The position numbers and the translations under genes were made by a program. 64,000 bases of DNA from an uncultured Poribacteria bacterium (GTDB taxonomy: Bacteria; Poribacteria; WGA-4E; WGA-3G): NCBI GenBank assembly GCA_951828515.1, contig OX639992.1, positions 434,001-498,000 of the forward strand. Reading direction: 5' to 3'. The notes under the pieces are model-generated. The model was not told where the DNA came from. It saw only the letters and a program-made list of their open reading frames with translations, and searched no databases. Every line of letters starts with the position of its first letter. Position 1 is the first letter of the stretch. Shown here piece after piece: positions 25,082 to 33,419 of this stretch.

Positions 25082-25492
25082 CTACCTAAATACCCAGAAT
25101 ATGTAAACCAACCCAAGCACCGCCCAAATGCCTGCAACTATTTTTATCACACGGCTTGTCCATCCTGCTTTTGTGAAGTGAAAAGCAATATGATTGAATA
25201 GTAACATCAATGCAACCACCAGATTGACATTGAGGTAGTCGTTAGAACCAAAATTTCTCCATCTGAGAAGTTGAAATACATTGAAGGCAGCCAGACAAAG
25301 AATAATCGCGAGCATGCCGTATTTCCAGAAATAGTTTAGCCTAAACTTCCGGACATCTCCCGTTTCCACCGATGCCGCTTCTAAAGTTTTCGGTAGATCG
25401 GGATTATTTTCTCGAAGTGCTTGTTGGCGTTCTTTTACATATTTAATTTTCGCTGCAAGTTGCTGTTTTTCAGCGTCGGTTAACTGCTTCAT
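25082..25492 (-). CDS. small membrane protein of unknown function
   Basis: 136 residues. The first 45 are charged and helical (KQQLAAKIKYVKERQQALRE), likely cytosolic coiled coil; three hydrophobic stretches follow (about 54-78, 84-106, 114-135: YGMLAIILCLAAFNVFQLL, LNVNLVVALMLLFNHIAFHF, VIKIVAGIWAVLGLVYIFWVF). Not recognised. It precedes the HAD gene by 20 bases on the same strand and may be co-transcribed. Shine-Dalgarno weak. Confidence 0.65.
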   Translation of the reverse strand: MKQLTDAEKQQLAAKIKYVKERQQALRENNPDLPKTLEAASVETGDVRKFRLNYFWKYGMLAIILCLAAFNVFQLLRWRNFGSNDYLNVNLVVALMLLFNHIAFHFTKAGWTSRVIKIVAGIWAVLGLVYIFWVFR

Positions 25493-25626
25493 GAAAAATT
25501 ACTCTCTTTTGTTGATTTAACAGGACTTACACAAATTGAATAGAGAAAGATATATTTTGCCGAAAATGCTCGCTGTGAGAGTATCCTGTTTTATTTAACC
25601 CCCTAAATCCCCTTATCAGGGGGACT

Positions 25627-26136
25627 TTAAGGGAGAACGCGTCCATCCGATTTAAGGGGCATCACAAAAGCCAAACATTTTTCATCACGTTCCATGGGTT
25701 CTATGGCAAATCCCATAGAGAGTTTGAGATGGTGGTTTTCAGGATGATTTTCACCGCTGACGGATCGCACTTGGTAACAGTCAAACAACTTCGCTTGTTT
25801 GATGGTATATTCTTGAAGTGCTCTGCCGATGCCTTGCCGTCGGTATCCGTCTTTGACACCAAACGCGAGGATTTTCGCCTCTTGCAGTGTTTTACCGTTT
25901 ATCTGGATAGACGGGTGATCACGGTCGTGGGGACCTATGTCCCACACCACAAACATGAGGAATCCGACGATTGTCCTATCCTGCTTCGCCGCCAGAAAAT
26001 AGCGTGAAAACTGCTCAAAATACGGGTTAAACGCCCAGCCTTCTTGGTTTAATTCCTTGACAAGCGTGACAAATTCCTGCCAATCTGAGTGGTGGGGTGT
26101 GAGTTCTTCAATGGTAAAGCATTGTCGTTTGTTCAT
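25627..26136 (-). CDS. GNAT-family acetyltransferase
   Basis: 169 residues. The acetyl-CoA binding motif is GVKDGYRRQGIGRALQEYTIK (Q/RxxGxG/A: RRQGIGRA, about 113-120), followed by VRSVSGENHPENHHLKLSMGF, the typical C-terminal strand and helix with Asn. Expected to transfer acetyl from acetyl-CoA to an amine. Single gene; the space to the membrane protein gene (25493-25626) carries a degenerate AGGACTTACACAA end at 25529. Confidence 0.82.
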   Translation of the reverse strand: MNKRQCFTIEELTPHHSDWQEFVTLVKELNQEGWAFNPYFEQFSRYFLAAKQDRTIVGFLMFVVWDIGPHDRDHPSIQINGKTLQEAKILAFGVKDGYRRQGIGRALQEYTIKQAKLFDCYQVRSVSGENHPENHHLKLSMGFAIEPMERDEKCLAFVMPLKSDGRVLP

Positions 26137-26453
26137 TATGTGTCTCGTTCTCTCAGAGAGGCGAGGTTAGAAACCTCGCCAGCGGGAGAAAACAAGAAAA
26201 AGTGCCTGAAAACCTTGTTGAAATGTCCAAAATTTGTGAGCAGCATTTCTACAGAGATTCCACCCCTACGGGGTTGAAGAAATAACAAAAACTTTACACA
26301 CCCACACCCAAGTAACCCCCTACCAGAGCCATTCAGTTTTCGGTTTTTTGAGCATTTTCGCGGAAGAATCGCGAGCTGGAGCTCGCTCCTACAGGGAAGG
26401 GTCCCTCAAGCAGAAAATCGAAATTCTTGGAGAATTGAATGCCTCTGAACCCT
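26137..26453. repeat. gene-free region with a 124-bp MITE-like element and other repeats
   Basis: The element spans 26324-26447: left end CAGAGCCATTCAGTTTTC, right end AGAATTGAATGCCTCTG (inverse, 14 of 17 matches). Inside is the hairpin GCGAGCTGGAGCTCGC + TCCTAC (26371-26392). Upstream lie GCGAGGTTAGAAACCTCGCC (26161) and a CCACCCCTACGGGGTTG hairpin (26257). The left half also forms the end of the cupin gene at 13511. Confidence 0.6.
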
Positions 26454-27224
26454 CTACCGTGAAATTTTTATTCCTCCCCAGGTGAGTGCCAATTTCTGGG
26501 TCGGATCGACAGCAAGTCCTTCCGCCTCGAGATTGTTTTCAATTTCGTCTTGGCTGAGACCGCGATTGTAGAGACGAAGTTCGTCAAGAATGCCGTGGTA
26601 GGGAAGTCCGTCCGATTTTCTGGCGCCCATCCAAAAGTTCTCTCCGTTATGTTTGAGGACACCCTCGAATTTTTTCTCATTATCCACTTCACCATTGACA
26701 TAAATAATGGCTACAGAACCGTCGTAAACGCCAGCGACGTGATGCCATTTCCCTACATCGGGCTGACCGACACTGTGAAAGGGCCATGTTTCTAAGGCAC
26801 CGTTCCAGAGATTAAAATCAACCCGAGTTTGGTCTGACCACGCAATCACATAAGAATTATTTCCTGATCTTGATATACCTGCGAAAATTGCCCAACCGGG
26901 TTTCTCAGGTTTTATCCACACCTCCAATGTAATCTGATCGCCAATGTCGGTTAAACTCTTATCTGCTCCACAATCCACGTGCCCACCACTAAACTTGAGT
27001 GCTTCACCCACTTTACCGTCAACGACCTCAACATTCCCATCCATGGTTCCATCGTTTGCACCGACACTGTCTTTAACTGTTTTCCCTGCGACTGTATCCT
27101 TATTGAACGACCAGTAACTCACCAATCCATCGGTAATCGCTTGACGCGCGTGTGCTATGCTTGCAGCCATTAAAACAGTCGCTGTAATGGCTATAACTAA
27201 TATTTGTCTCAGAGTCCTGTTCAT
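26454..27224 (-). CDS. secreted LamG domain protein, paralogue of 6852-7694
   Basis: 256 residues with a signal peptide ending ASIAHA. LamG motifs in order: DGLVSYWSFNKD, VDGKVGEALKFSGGHVDCG, ITLEVWIKPEKPGWA, KWHHVAGVYDGSVAIIYVNG, GILDELRLYNRGLS. The C-terminal tail LALTWGGIKISR is the same type as in the 6852 gene, so both belong to a secreted family and probably share sorting or partner. A glycan- or surface-binding role is inferred. Confidence 0.85.
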   Translation of the reverse strand: MNRTLRQILVIAITATVLMAASIAHARQAITDGLVSYWSFNKDTVAGKTVKDSVGANDGTMDGNVEVVDGKVGEALKFSGGHVDCGADKSLTDIGDQITLEVWIKPEKPGWAIFAGISRSGNNSYVIAWSDQTRVDFNLWNGALETWPFHSVGQPDVGKWHHVAGVYDGSVAIIYVNGEVDNEKKFEGVLKHNGENFWMGARKSDGLPYHGILDELRLYNRGLSQDEIENNLEAEGLAVDPTQKLALTWGGIKISR

Positions 27225-27280
27225 GATCTGATCCTCCTATTTCGGCATATTGCGTGCATTTCGGCAAGATTAAGTCACCT

Positions 27281-27363
27281 TTTTATAGACATAGCACTCC
27301 GCTGGAGTGCGTGCATTTCAACACTTGGAACTCTATAGACATACTACTCCGCTGGAGTAGGAA
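27281..27363. repeat. two copies of the TATAGACATAGCAC repeat upstream of the LamG gene
   Basis: TATAGACATAGCACTCC with GCTGGAGTGC at 27284-27310 and CTATAGACATACTACTCC with GCTGGAGTAG at 27332-27361. The second shows compensating changes in both arms (GCAC/GTGC to CTAC/GTAG), which supports selection on or formation through the hairpin. Confidence 0.65.
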
Positions 27364-27428
27364 AATCGACTGACACCTCCCCTTGAACATAGAATACTCG
27401 TTAGGTAGCAACTTGGGGTTCAATTAAC

Positions 27429-27806
27429 TTAGCCATCGTATTCGACGACGACATCATCACCGTCAATCTTGACGGGATACGTCGCTACACGTAACGTTTC
27501 ATCGACGAGGCACTGCCCCGTGGCAATATCAAATGTCCACTGATGCCACGGACACCGTAGCACTTCGCCTAAACCATCGACAGAGAGCATTATTCCGTGG
27601 ATTGAAGGCGGGGCATCGGCGGCGAACCTACCGGTGAGTTCGCCTGTGCAGAGCGGTCCCCGCTTGTGCGGACAGATGTTACGGACGGCGTAAAAGGTGC
27701 CATCAACATTAAAGACCCCGATGCCTGCTTTGCCACGGAAGGGTACGATGATTTTGCGGTTCCCGGGTGGAATTTCGGATACTTTTCCAACAACAACACG
27801 TGCCAT
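27429..27806 (-). CDS. Rieske-type 2Fe-2S protein
   Basis: 125 residues, complete single Rieske domain. Cluster ligands: Cys45-Pro-His47 in NICPHKRGPLC and Cys85-Pro-Trp-His88 in RCPWHQWTFD. The spacing between the two halves is about 37 residues, longer than in most stand-alone Rieske ferredoxins. It has no signal peptide or membrane helix, so it is a soluble electron carrier that could serve an oxygenase. Its start follows a repeat-derived leader. Genes for an amidohydrolase and a PhyH oxygenase follow upstream on the same strand, though PhyH enzymes do not need a ferredoxin. Confidence 0.88.
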   Translation of the reverse strand: MARVVVGKVSEIPPGNRKIIVPFRGKAGIGVFNVDGTFYAVRNICPHKRGPLCTGELTGRFAADAPPSIHGIMLSVDGLGEVLRCPWHQWTFDIATGQCLVDETLRVATYPVKIDGDDVVVEYDG

Positions 27807-27885
27807 TTTTTAATTTTACCTTGCGGAGAAATAACGGATGTTCTGTCTCAGGTGTGCTTTCTTATATCTGAAGAAACACCCAAGC
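27807..27885 (-). repeat. leader-type repeat in front of the Rieske gene
   Basis: Minus strand CCGCAAGGTAAAATTAAAAA runs straight into the ATG at 27806. The unit extends outward to share TTATTTCTCCGCAAGGTAA and the TATATCTGAAGAAACACCC stretch with 6691-6762. A degenerate relative (TAATTTTCCCTCGCGG) lies at 27996-28011. Confidence 0.65.
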
Positions 27886-28011
27886 AAAAACCCCTCCATT
27901 TCATTACGGGCTACCCGTTTTGAGCGTATCCTAAGAGCAACACTTGCTTAGAGGAAAACCTATTCACCGAATGCCAATCGACAACCGCCATATTTTAATT
28001 TTCCCTCGCGG

Positions 28012-29208
28012 CTAATTTGCTGTTGGATTCTGGGATCCGTTGGTTTTTTCCACATCCAATCGAAGGATATCAAGGGCGTTTTCGGCGAAGATACGACGGT
28101 GTAAATCTTCTGGAAGCTTGGGGAAAACTGTTACCGGATCGTTCCAATCGAAATGTGGGAAGTCTGAGCAGAATATCAGCGTTTCATCGGCGTGTAGCAT
28201 TTCCAACATCTGGTACATCTGTTCCGGTTTTTCAGGTTCGTGCATCGGTTGCGACCCGATGCGGATGTGTTCACGGAAATACTCACTCGGTAGCCGCTTC
28301 AGCCAGGGTGTCTGGTCGCGCAGTGCTTTCCAGTCGGTATCCAAATGCCACATCACCGGCACCGCCCACATCTGTTGTGCTTCAATGAGTGCGAACTTGA
28401 GGTTGGGAAACTTCTCAAAGACCCCTTCACAAATTAGAGATGTCGCGTGCGAACTGGCGACATAAGGTCTGCTCATCCGGGATTCCATGTAGTAGGTGGG
28501 ATGCCCGACCGGGGTTGGCGTGTTTCGGGTTGCCCCGCCGCCACCGCCGATGTGCGATATGACAGGCAATCCGTGCACCTGACACGCTTCCCAGATGGGA
28601 TGATAGAAGCGGTTACCAAACGGACGACTTGTTCCCATCGGCACCATAACAGCAGCAGTGTCCTTCCGGTCTGCGAGCCTGTTAATTTCTTCCACAGCTT
28701 GGGGGGGATCGGAGGGTGAGACGAGGATAGCGTTGACAACGCGTTCGTCTCGATCAAGCCAATGCTCGATTGTCCAATCGTTAAAGGCGCGGCAGAGCGC
28801 AGCTGCCCAATCCGGGTCAGGTAGCCCAGAATACCCGTAGAATGGTGGCGGTCCAGTCAGCAGACCGACATCAATATTCCAGACATCGAGGTGCTCATCT
28901 TGGAGGAACTCTAATGTAAAGTTAAAATCTCTGGGGTCCCCGCCGGAGTTTTTCGGTGTCGATTCGATGGCTTCTTCGACTCTGCCTTTGAGGTCCACAC
29001 GGTTGCTCCGAATCGGGATGTTGGGATACCCGCCGAGATGTAACCCTTGGTCGAGCAGATGCTCTTGATAGAATTTTGACAGGTAAGGCAGCAGTTGCGT
29101 AGGGTGGCGAAAATTGTGGTGCACATCACAATCGACGATAGCGATCCCGTCTTTCGGTTTCGCCGTCCAACCGGGTGCGGTGACAGGGGTTGATCCAATC
29201 TGACGCAT
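28012..29208 (-). CDS. amidohydrolase-family protein (COG2159/PF04909 type)
   Basis: 398 residues from the ATG at 29208 (AAAGGAGG upstream). N-terminal metal motif DCDVHHNF replaces the common DxHxH; later come SHIGGGGG with the third histidine, and FCSDFPHFDW with the metal Asp. This family includes aminocarboxymuconate-semialdehyde decarboxylase and other non-hydrolytic decarboxylases of aromatic pathways, as well as hydrolases. It sits in a co-directional run with the Rieske, PhyH and aminotransferase genes, so a catabolic role is plausible; substrate unknown. Confidence 0.85.
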   Translation of the reverse strand: MRQIGSTPVTAPGWTAKPKDGIAIVDCDVHHNFRHPTQLLPYLSKFYQEHLLDQGLHLGGYPNIPIRSNRVDLKGRVEEAIESTPKNSGGDPRDFNFTLEFLQDEHLDVWNIDVGLLTGPPPFYGYSGLPDPDWAAALCRAFNDWTIEHWLDRDERVVNAILVSPSDPPQAVEEINRLADRKDTAAVMVPMGTSRPFGNRFYHPIWEACQVHGLPVISHIGGGGGATRNTPTPVGHPTYYMESRMSRPYVASSHATSLICEGVFEKFPNLKFALIEAQQMWAVPVMWHLDTDWKALRDQTPWLKRLPSEYFREHIRIGSQPMHEPEKPEQMYQMLEMLHADETLIFCSDFPHFDWNDPVTVFPKLPEDLHRRIFAENALDILRLDVEKTNGSQNPTAN

Positions 29209-29340
29209 GTGAACGCCTCCTTTATTAGCCGTCAGCAATCAGCCGTTGGCGATCAGTAAGAATAACTGTCGGTTTTCAGTTAAGAGGTTTTCGTCTAATA
29301 ACACCCTCTTGCCCGACAACAGACAACCGAGAACTATTAA

Positions 29341-30228
29341 CTAATGACGGTAGGTTTCACCGATTAAGTTATTGGCGGCGCGAACGGGACGGAAAAGTGT
29401 CTGCCGTTTAGCAGGCATTTCGGCTAACAATTTCGGGTGCGGATCCCAATCGTGCCACTTGCTATTGACTGTATTGTAGCAACTGAAAATAGCAAGCCTG
29501 TCGTTTTCCTCGTTCGTCCACGTGTGCGTACTATGTGTTAACGCCTCTGTGAAAAAGAGGAGCGAACCAGCAGGGCACTCATACGTATCCCAAATGAGTG
29601 AGTCCTGACTTTGTATTGTGTCGGGTGCTGTGTAGACGGCTTTATGACTCGCCGTAATAAACAGGGTGCCTCCGTGTCGATATTTGACAGGATTCAGCTC
29701 CCAGACGATGCGAGTTAACCCACTATAGCCTCTGCCGGGAATACAACGATAAAGGTGCGAATCACCGGGAAAACGGAGCATCCCGTTTCCGTTGTGGGGT
29801 CCAAAGTTTCCATCACCTACCGTTCGGTAAAACAAACTACACGACTCCATGCGGAAGCCATAGCATTCTTGGCTCGACAACGCTGGATGTGCGAGAAATT
29901 CATTGAGAAATCCGATGACATTCGGATGGTCGGCGAGACGCTGCATGGGACCACCGAGCGGAGAACGTTCATGCTCTGGAATCGACTCCGGTTCGTGGCG
30001 GAGTTTATACCCGAACTCTTGCATCTCCGCGAGTTCATCACCTGATAATACACCCGGCACTAAAAGCCATCCGCGCATGTCAAAGAGATATTTCTGTTCT
30101 TGCGTCGGTGCGACAACAGGTGTCCCTTCGGAGGTCGTTTCCGTGAGTTGTGCGTTATCAATGTCGAGTGCCGTCCCAAGATTCTTATCAACAATAAAGG
30201 GTTTGGTGTGATCGGTAACTTGTGCCAT
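29341..30228 (-). CDS. phytanoyl-CoA dioxygenase (PhyH) family oxygenase
   Basis: 295 residues from the ATG at 30228, eight bases behind AAAGGATG; an ATG at 30237 overlaps that site and is less likely. The fold is shown by QKYLFDMRGWLLVPGVLS at the N-terminus, FGPHNGNGMLRFP in the metal region, and ALTHSTHTW with DRLAIFSCYN for the distal His and 2-oxoglutarate Arg. The usual HxD is HNG here, so one ligand is uncertain. It probably hydroxylates a small polar metabolite. Spacers on both sides carry degenerate CAGTCAGCAG-type repeats. Confidence 0.85.
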   Translation of the reverse strand: MAQVTDHTKPFIVDKNLGTALDIDNAQLTETTSEGTPVVAPTQEQKYLFDMRGWLLVPGVLSGDELAEMQEFGYKLRHEPESIPEHERSPLGGPMQRLADHPNVIGFLNEFLAHPALSSQECYGFRMESCSLFYRTVGDGNFGPHNGNGMLRFPGDSHLYRCIPGRGYSGLTRIVWELNPVKYRHGGTLFITASHKAVYTAPDTIQSQDSLIWDTYECPAGSLLFFTEALTHSTHTWTNEENDRLAIFSCYNTVNSKWHDWDPHPKLLAEMPAKRQTLFRPVRAANNLIGETYRH

Positions 30229-30366
30229 AATTGACATCCTTTGTATTGGCTATCGGCTGTCAGGTCGGATTTTTTCAAAAAAAATCCTTTCAGCAGTCAG
30301 TAAAGAGGTTCTCGTTTAAGAATATCCTCTTCTCCTTTCCGGCTGCCGACTACTGACTGCTGATTG

Positions 30367-31572
30367 CTATGCGACTTTGGCGCGTTTGAGGGCATTTTCA
30401 GAGACGCTAAGCGTCTTCGCGACATCTTCATCAGTGTGCGACATAGACATGAACCAGATATGTCCTTCAGGCAGATATAAACCACCATCTAAGGTCGCCT
30501 CGTAGAAGGTTTTCTTGAACCGTTGTTGGCGTTCGTCATCACTGTCGGTACTCAAGCCGAAATAGGGCATGGGTCCGATGCCACCGATGCGGGCATTCTC
30601 AATACCGAGACGTGCCGTCATCTCTCTGTAGCCATCCAGCAACTTTTGTCCCTGCTTCCACATAAAGGCGACTCCGTCCTTCGCTTCGAGTTCCTCGATT
30701 GTGGCGATTGCGGCGGCGACGAGCGATACTTCTCCGTGGAAGGTTGCGGCTACCCAGACATCGCCAACGTCATCCATTATCTCTTCTTTCCCGACAACGA
30801 TAGCCGTGGCGAACCCATTCGCGAGTGCTTTTCCGAAAACGGACATGTCGGGGGTGACCCCGAAGTATTCCTGAGCACCGCCCAAAGAATAGCGGAACCC
30901 CGTTTTGACTTCATCGAAAATCATCAACGCACCGTTTGCATTGACGAGTGCCTTTGCCTCTTCGAGATAACTGTCTTTGGGAAGATCCTGTCCAGAAGGT
31001 TCCATAATCAGACACGCGATCTCGTCAGGGTGTGCTTTAAAGAGGTCGGCAAGCCCTTCGAGATCGTTGAAATCGACGCTGAGTGTGGCGGCAGCAGCAC
31101 TTGATAGATGTCCGCGGGCGTGGCTACACCAATCGTGCCAACCATGATAACCGGATCGAATCACCTTTTCTCTACCGGTGTATGCGCGAGCGAACTTAAT
31201 CGCGCCGGTTGTTGCGTCCGATCCGCCAACAAAGTAGGCGACCCTATCCGCCGACGGGATAATCTGAACCAGCTTTTCGGCGAGTTCTACCTCAAGTGTA
31301 TGTCCAAAATTATAAACATTCCCGCGTTCAACGAGATATTTCGTGACCGTATCAATCACAGTCGGATAGGCGTGCCCAAGGATCATGGGTCCGTATCCCA
31401 TCAGATAATCGATATAATCGTTTCCATCGGCATCCCAAAAATGTGCGCCCTTCGCGCCTGCAATCATAACAGGTCTCGGTGGCTGGCTCTGTTTATGGGG
31501 TTGCCCGCCGCCGACCAACGCGGCTTTGGCGCGCTTCTGCCATGCGAGTGATTTTTCAAAACTTCGTCCCAT
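30367..31572 (-). CDS. class-III PLP aminotransferase/aminomutase
   Basis: 401 residues, fold type I. Glutamate-1-semialdehyde aminomutase-like features: GAHFWDADGNDYIDYLMGYGPMILGHA near the start, MIFDEVKTGFR with the PLP-ring Asp, and the PLP lysine in VFGKALANGF. It lacks the strong hemL context, and the neighbouring genes are oxygenases, so it may be a catabolic omega-aminotransferase or a pathway aminomutase. GGAGGT stands 8 bases before the ATG. Confidence 0.85.
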   Translation of the reverse strand: MGRSFEKSLAWQKRAKAALVGGGQPHKQSQPPRPVMIAGAKGAHFWDADGNDYIDYLMGYGPMILGHAYPTVIDTVTKYLVERGNVYNFGHTLEVELAEKLVQIIPSADRVAYFVGGSDATTGAIKFARAYTGREKVIRSGYHGWHDWCSHARGHLSSAAAATLSVDFNDLEGLADLFKAHPDEIACLIMEPSGQDLPKDSYLEEAKALVNANGALMIFDEVKTGFRYSLGGAQEYFGVTPDMSVFGKALANGFATAIVVGKEEIMDDVGDVWVAATFHGEVSLVAAAIATIEELEAKDGVAFMWKQGQKLLDGYREMTARLGIENARIGGIGPMPYFGLSTDSDDERQQRFKKTFYEATLDGGLYLPEGHIWFMSMSHTDEDVAKTLSVSENALKRAKVA

Positions 31573-31927
31573 CCTGAAACCTCCAATTTTCGTATATAGG
31601 CAGTCAGCTGTCAGTTATCGACTCTCAGTCAGAGAGCCTTATGGCAGTTACACACATTTTATATTACCGAAGGCTGATGGCTAATACACTGCCCTTAACT
31701 ACTATACTTGAACCGCTGGCGAGGTATTTTGCTTGGGTATTTCCTCAATTCCCATCACCAGCAAATATACGGGATTTATGTAAGCCCTATTTCAATTATT
31801 TTAGCATAATTTTGGATTTGGTAGGAGAATTTCTTGAAAATTGTAAAATTTTATGAGATAATACCGTAACTTAAAGTTTTGTAGGTAGGGTCTATATCGA
31901 GTCTCGTAAAAGAAAAAGGGGCAAAAA
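31573..31927. other. divergent intergenic region
   Basis: Between the aminotransferase (minus) and PhyH-HEAT (plus) genes. It carries a degenerate CAGTCAG repeat at 31600-31640 and the promoter at 31834-31862. No gene seen. Confidence 0.4.
31834..31862 (+). promoter_or_regulatory. promoter for the PhyH-HEAT gene
   Basis: TTGAAA, 17-base spacer, GATAAT, 65 bases before the ATG at 31928. Confidence 0.5.
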
Positions 31928-33301
31928 ATGGCAGCACACCTCTTGACAGATGCGCAGATGCGGTATTTCATCGTGAACGGTTATGTGGCAGTCACCACCA
32001 CGTTGCCTGCGCAATTCCATGATGCAATTTACGAAAAGACGGTAACGGTTTTTGACAAGGAAGGCAATCCGGGCAATAATCTGGTGCCACGGATCCCAGA
32101 GATTCAGCAAATTCTTGACGATCCAAACGTCAGCGGTGCTCTGACAAGTTTGCTTGGCGCGGGCTACTACAAGCAGCCACACCGCCATCCGCACTACAAT
32201 CCTCCGGGTAGTAAAGGGCAAGGGATGCACCAAGATGGTGGGAAACGCTGGTCCCATCATACCCGCAGGCTTCTGGTTTTCTATTACCCGCAAGATACAC
32301 CTATCGAACTCGGTCCGACAGGTGTGGTCCCGACAAGCCACTATTATAGCACACGTGAAGGCGCAGAGATCTCGCCGGAACAACCGATCGTTGGGAAAGC
32401 AGGAACGGTCGCTTTCGCAAACTACGATCTGTGGCACCGTGCGATGCCTAATAGTAGCGAGAAGAAACGCTACATGATGAAGTTCCTCTATGCTCGAATG
32501 TCAGAACCACAGGAACCCACCTGGGCGAACAAGGAAACAGAGTGGGCAAACGGTACACCTATGGGACGTGTCGAACACCAGGAGATGTTCCGACACCTTT
32601 GGGACTGGCATCGTGGCGTGGAAAATAGCGACGCGCACGGGACATCGAACGGAGCATCATTGTCCGGTTTAATCAGTTCACTTAACAGTACATCGGAATC
32701 GACGGGATTGCAGGCGGCTTATGAAATGCCTCGATTTGGCGAGAAGGCAGTGCTTGCCCTGGTGCAGTGCTTGCGAGATGAATCGGAGATGACGTGCCGA
32801 AATGCTTGTTACGCCCTCAACGCCGTCGGAAGCCCTGCCGTTGATGCTTTGCAGGCGGCGTTGAAAGACTCCTGTGAACATGTACGTGATAACGCGGCGG
32901 AAGCACTCGGCGACTTGGGAAATAAGGCAGAATCCGCGGTACCTGCGTTGGTGGAAACGTTAGCAGATGCTTCAGGTTCTGTGCGTTCACACACGATAGA
33001 GGCGTTAGGAACAACAAGCCAATCGAGTTCACTCGCCGTTCCGGGTCTTGTGAAGGCATTAGAGGATCCGCACGACGGTGCCCGGCGAAGTGCGGTATTC
33101 GCTTTGGCGCGGATTGGTCAGAACGCGACTGAGGCAGTCGAGGGTTTACAAAATGTGCTGTTTGATGAGAATCGCTACATCCGCGGCGATGCTGTACATG
33201 CGCTGTATCGTATCGGCACACCGGCGGCAAAGGCAGTGTTGCTACATTACCTTGAGACGACCCGTTGGTGTCCTCTCACCTCAAAAGAGAGTACGTTTTA
33301 A
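31928..33301 (+). CDS. PhyH oxygenase fused to HEAT repeats
   Basis: 457 residues. Residues about 1-200 are a PhyH Fe(II)/2-oxoglutarate oxygenase: metal ligands His101 and Asp103 in GMHQDGG, distal His170 in NYDLWHRAMP, and Arg at 181 in KKRYMMKF. Residues about 255-450 are five or six HEAT/PBS-lyase repeats (LVQCLRDESEMTCRNACYAL, LQAALKDSCEHVRDNAAEAL, LVETLADASGSVRSHTIEAL and so on) that normally bind proteins. Such a fusion suggests a protein or scaffold-bound substrate, by inference. AAAAAGGGGC precedes the ATG. Transcribed alone from its own promoter. Confidence 0.85.
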   Translation: MAAHLLTDAQMRYFIVNGYVAVTTTLPAQFHDAIYEKTVTVFDKEGNPGNNLVPRIPEIQQILDDPNVSGALTSLLGAGYYKQPHRHPHYNPPGSKGQGMHQDGGKRWSHHTRRLLVFYYPQDTPIELGPTGVVPTSHYYSTREGAEISPEQPIVGKAGTVAFANYDLWHRAMPNSSEKKRYMMKFLYARMSEPQEPTWANKETEWANGTPMGRVEHQEMFRHLWDWHRGVENSDAHGTSNGASLSGLISSLNSTSESTGLQAAYEMPRFGEKAVLALVQCLRDESEMTCRNACYALNAVGSPAVDALQAALKDSCEHVRDNAAEALGDLGNKAESAVPALVETLADASGSVRSHTIEALGTTSQSSSLAVPGLVKALEDPHDGARRSAVFALARIGQNATEAVEGLQNVLFDENRYIRGDAVHALYRIGTPAAKAVLLHYLETTRWCPLTSKESTF

Positions 33302-33327
33302 GTGAAGGAGATTGCTACATAGAACAG

Positions 33328-33385
33328 GCGAGGTTGGGAAACCTCGCCAGCGATAAGCGAGGTTGGGAAACCTCGCCAGCGATAA
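33328..33385. repeat. two tandem 29-bp hairpin units
   Basis: Each unit is GCGAGGTTGGGAAACCTCGC followed by CAGCGATAA. The hairpin GGCGAGGTTnnGAAACCTCGCC recurs at 26161 (single) and, with a longer loop, at 54658. Its foot is CAGCG, not CTAC. It lies between two genes converging on it, where it may act as a terminator-like structure. Confidence 0.7.
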
Positions 33386-33419
33386 GTGTAAAATAGGATT
33401 CAAGAACGCGAGGCAACGT

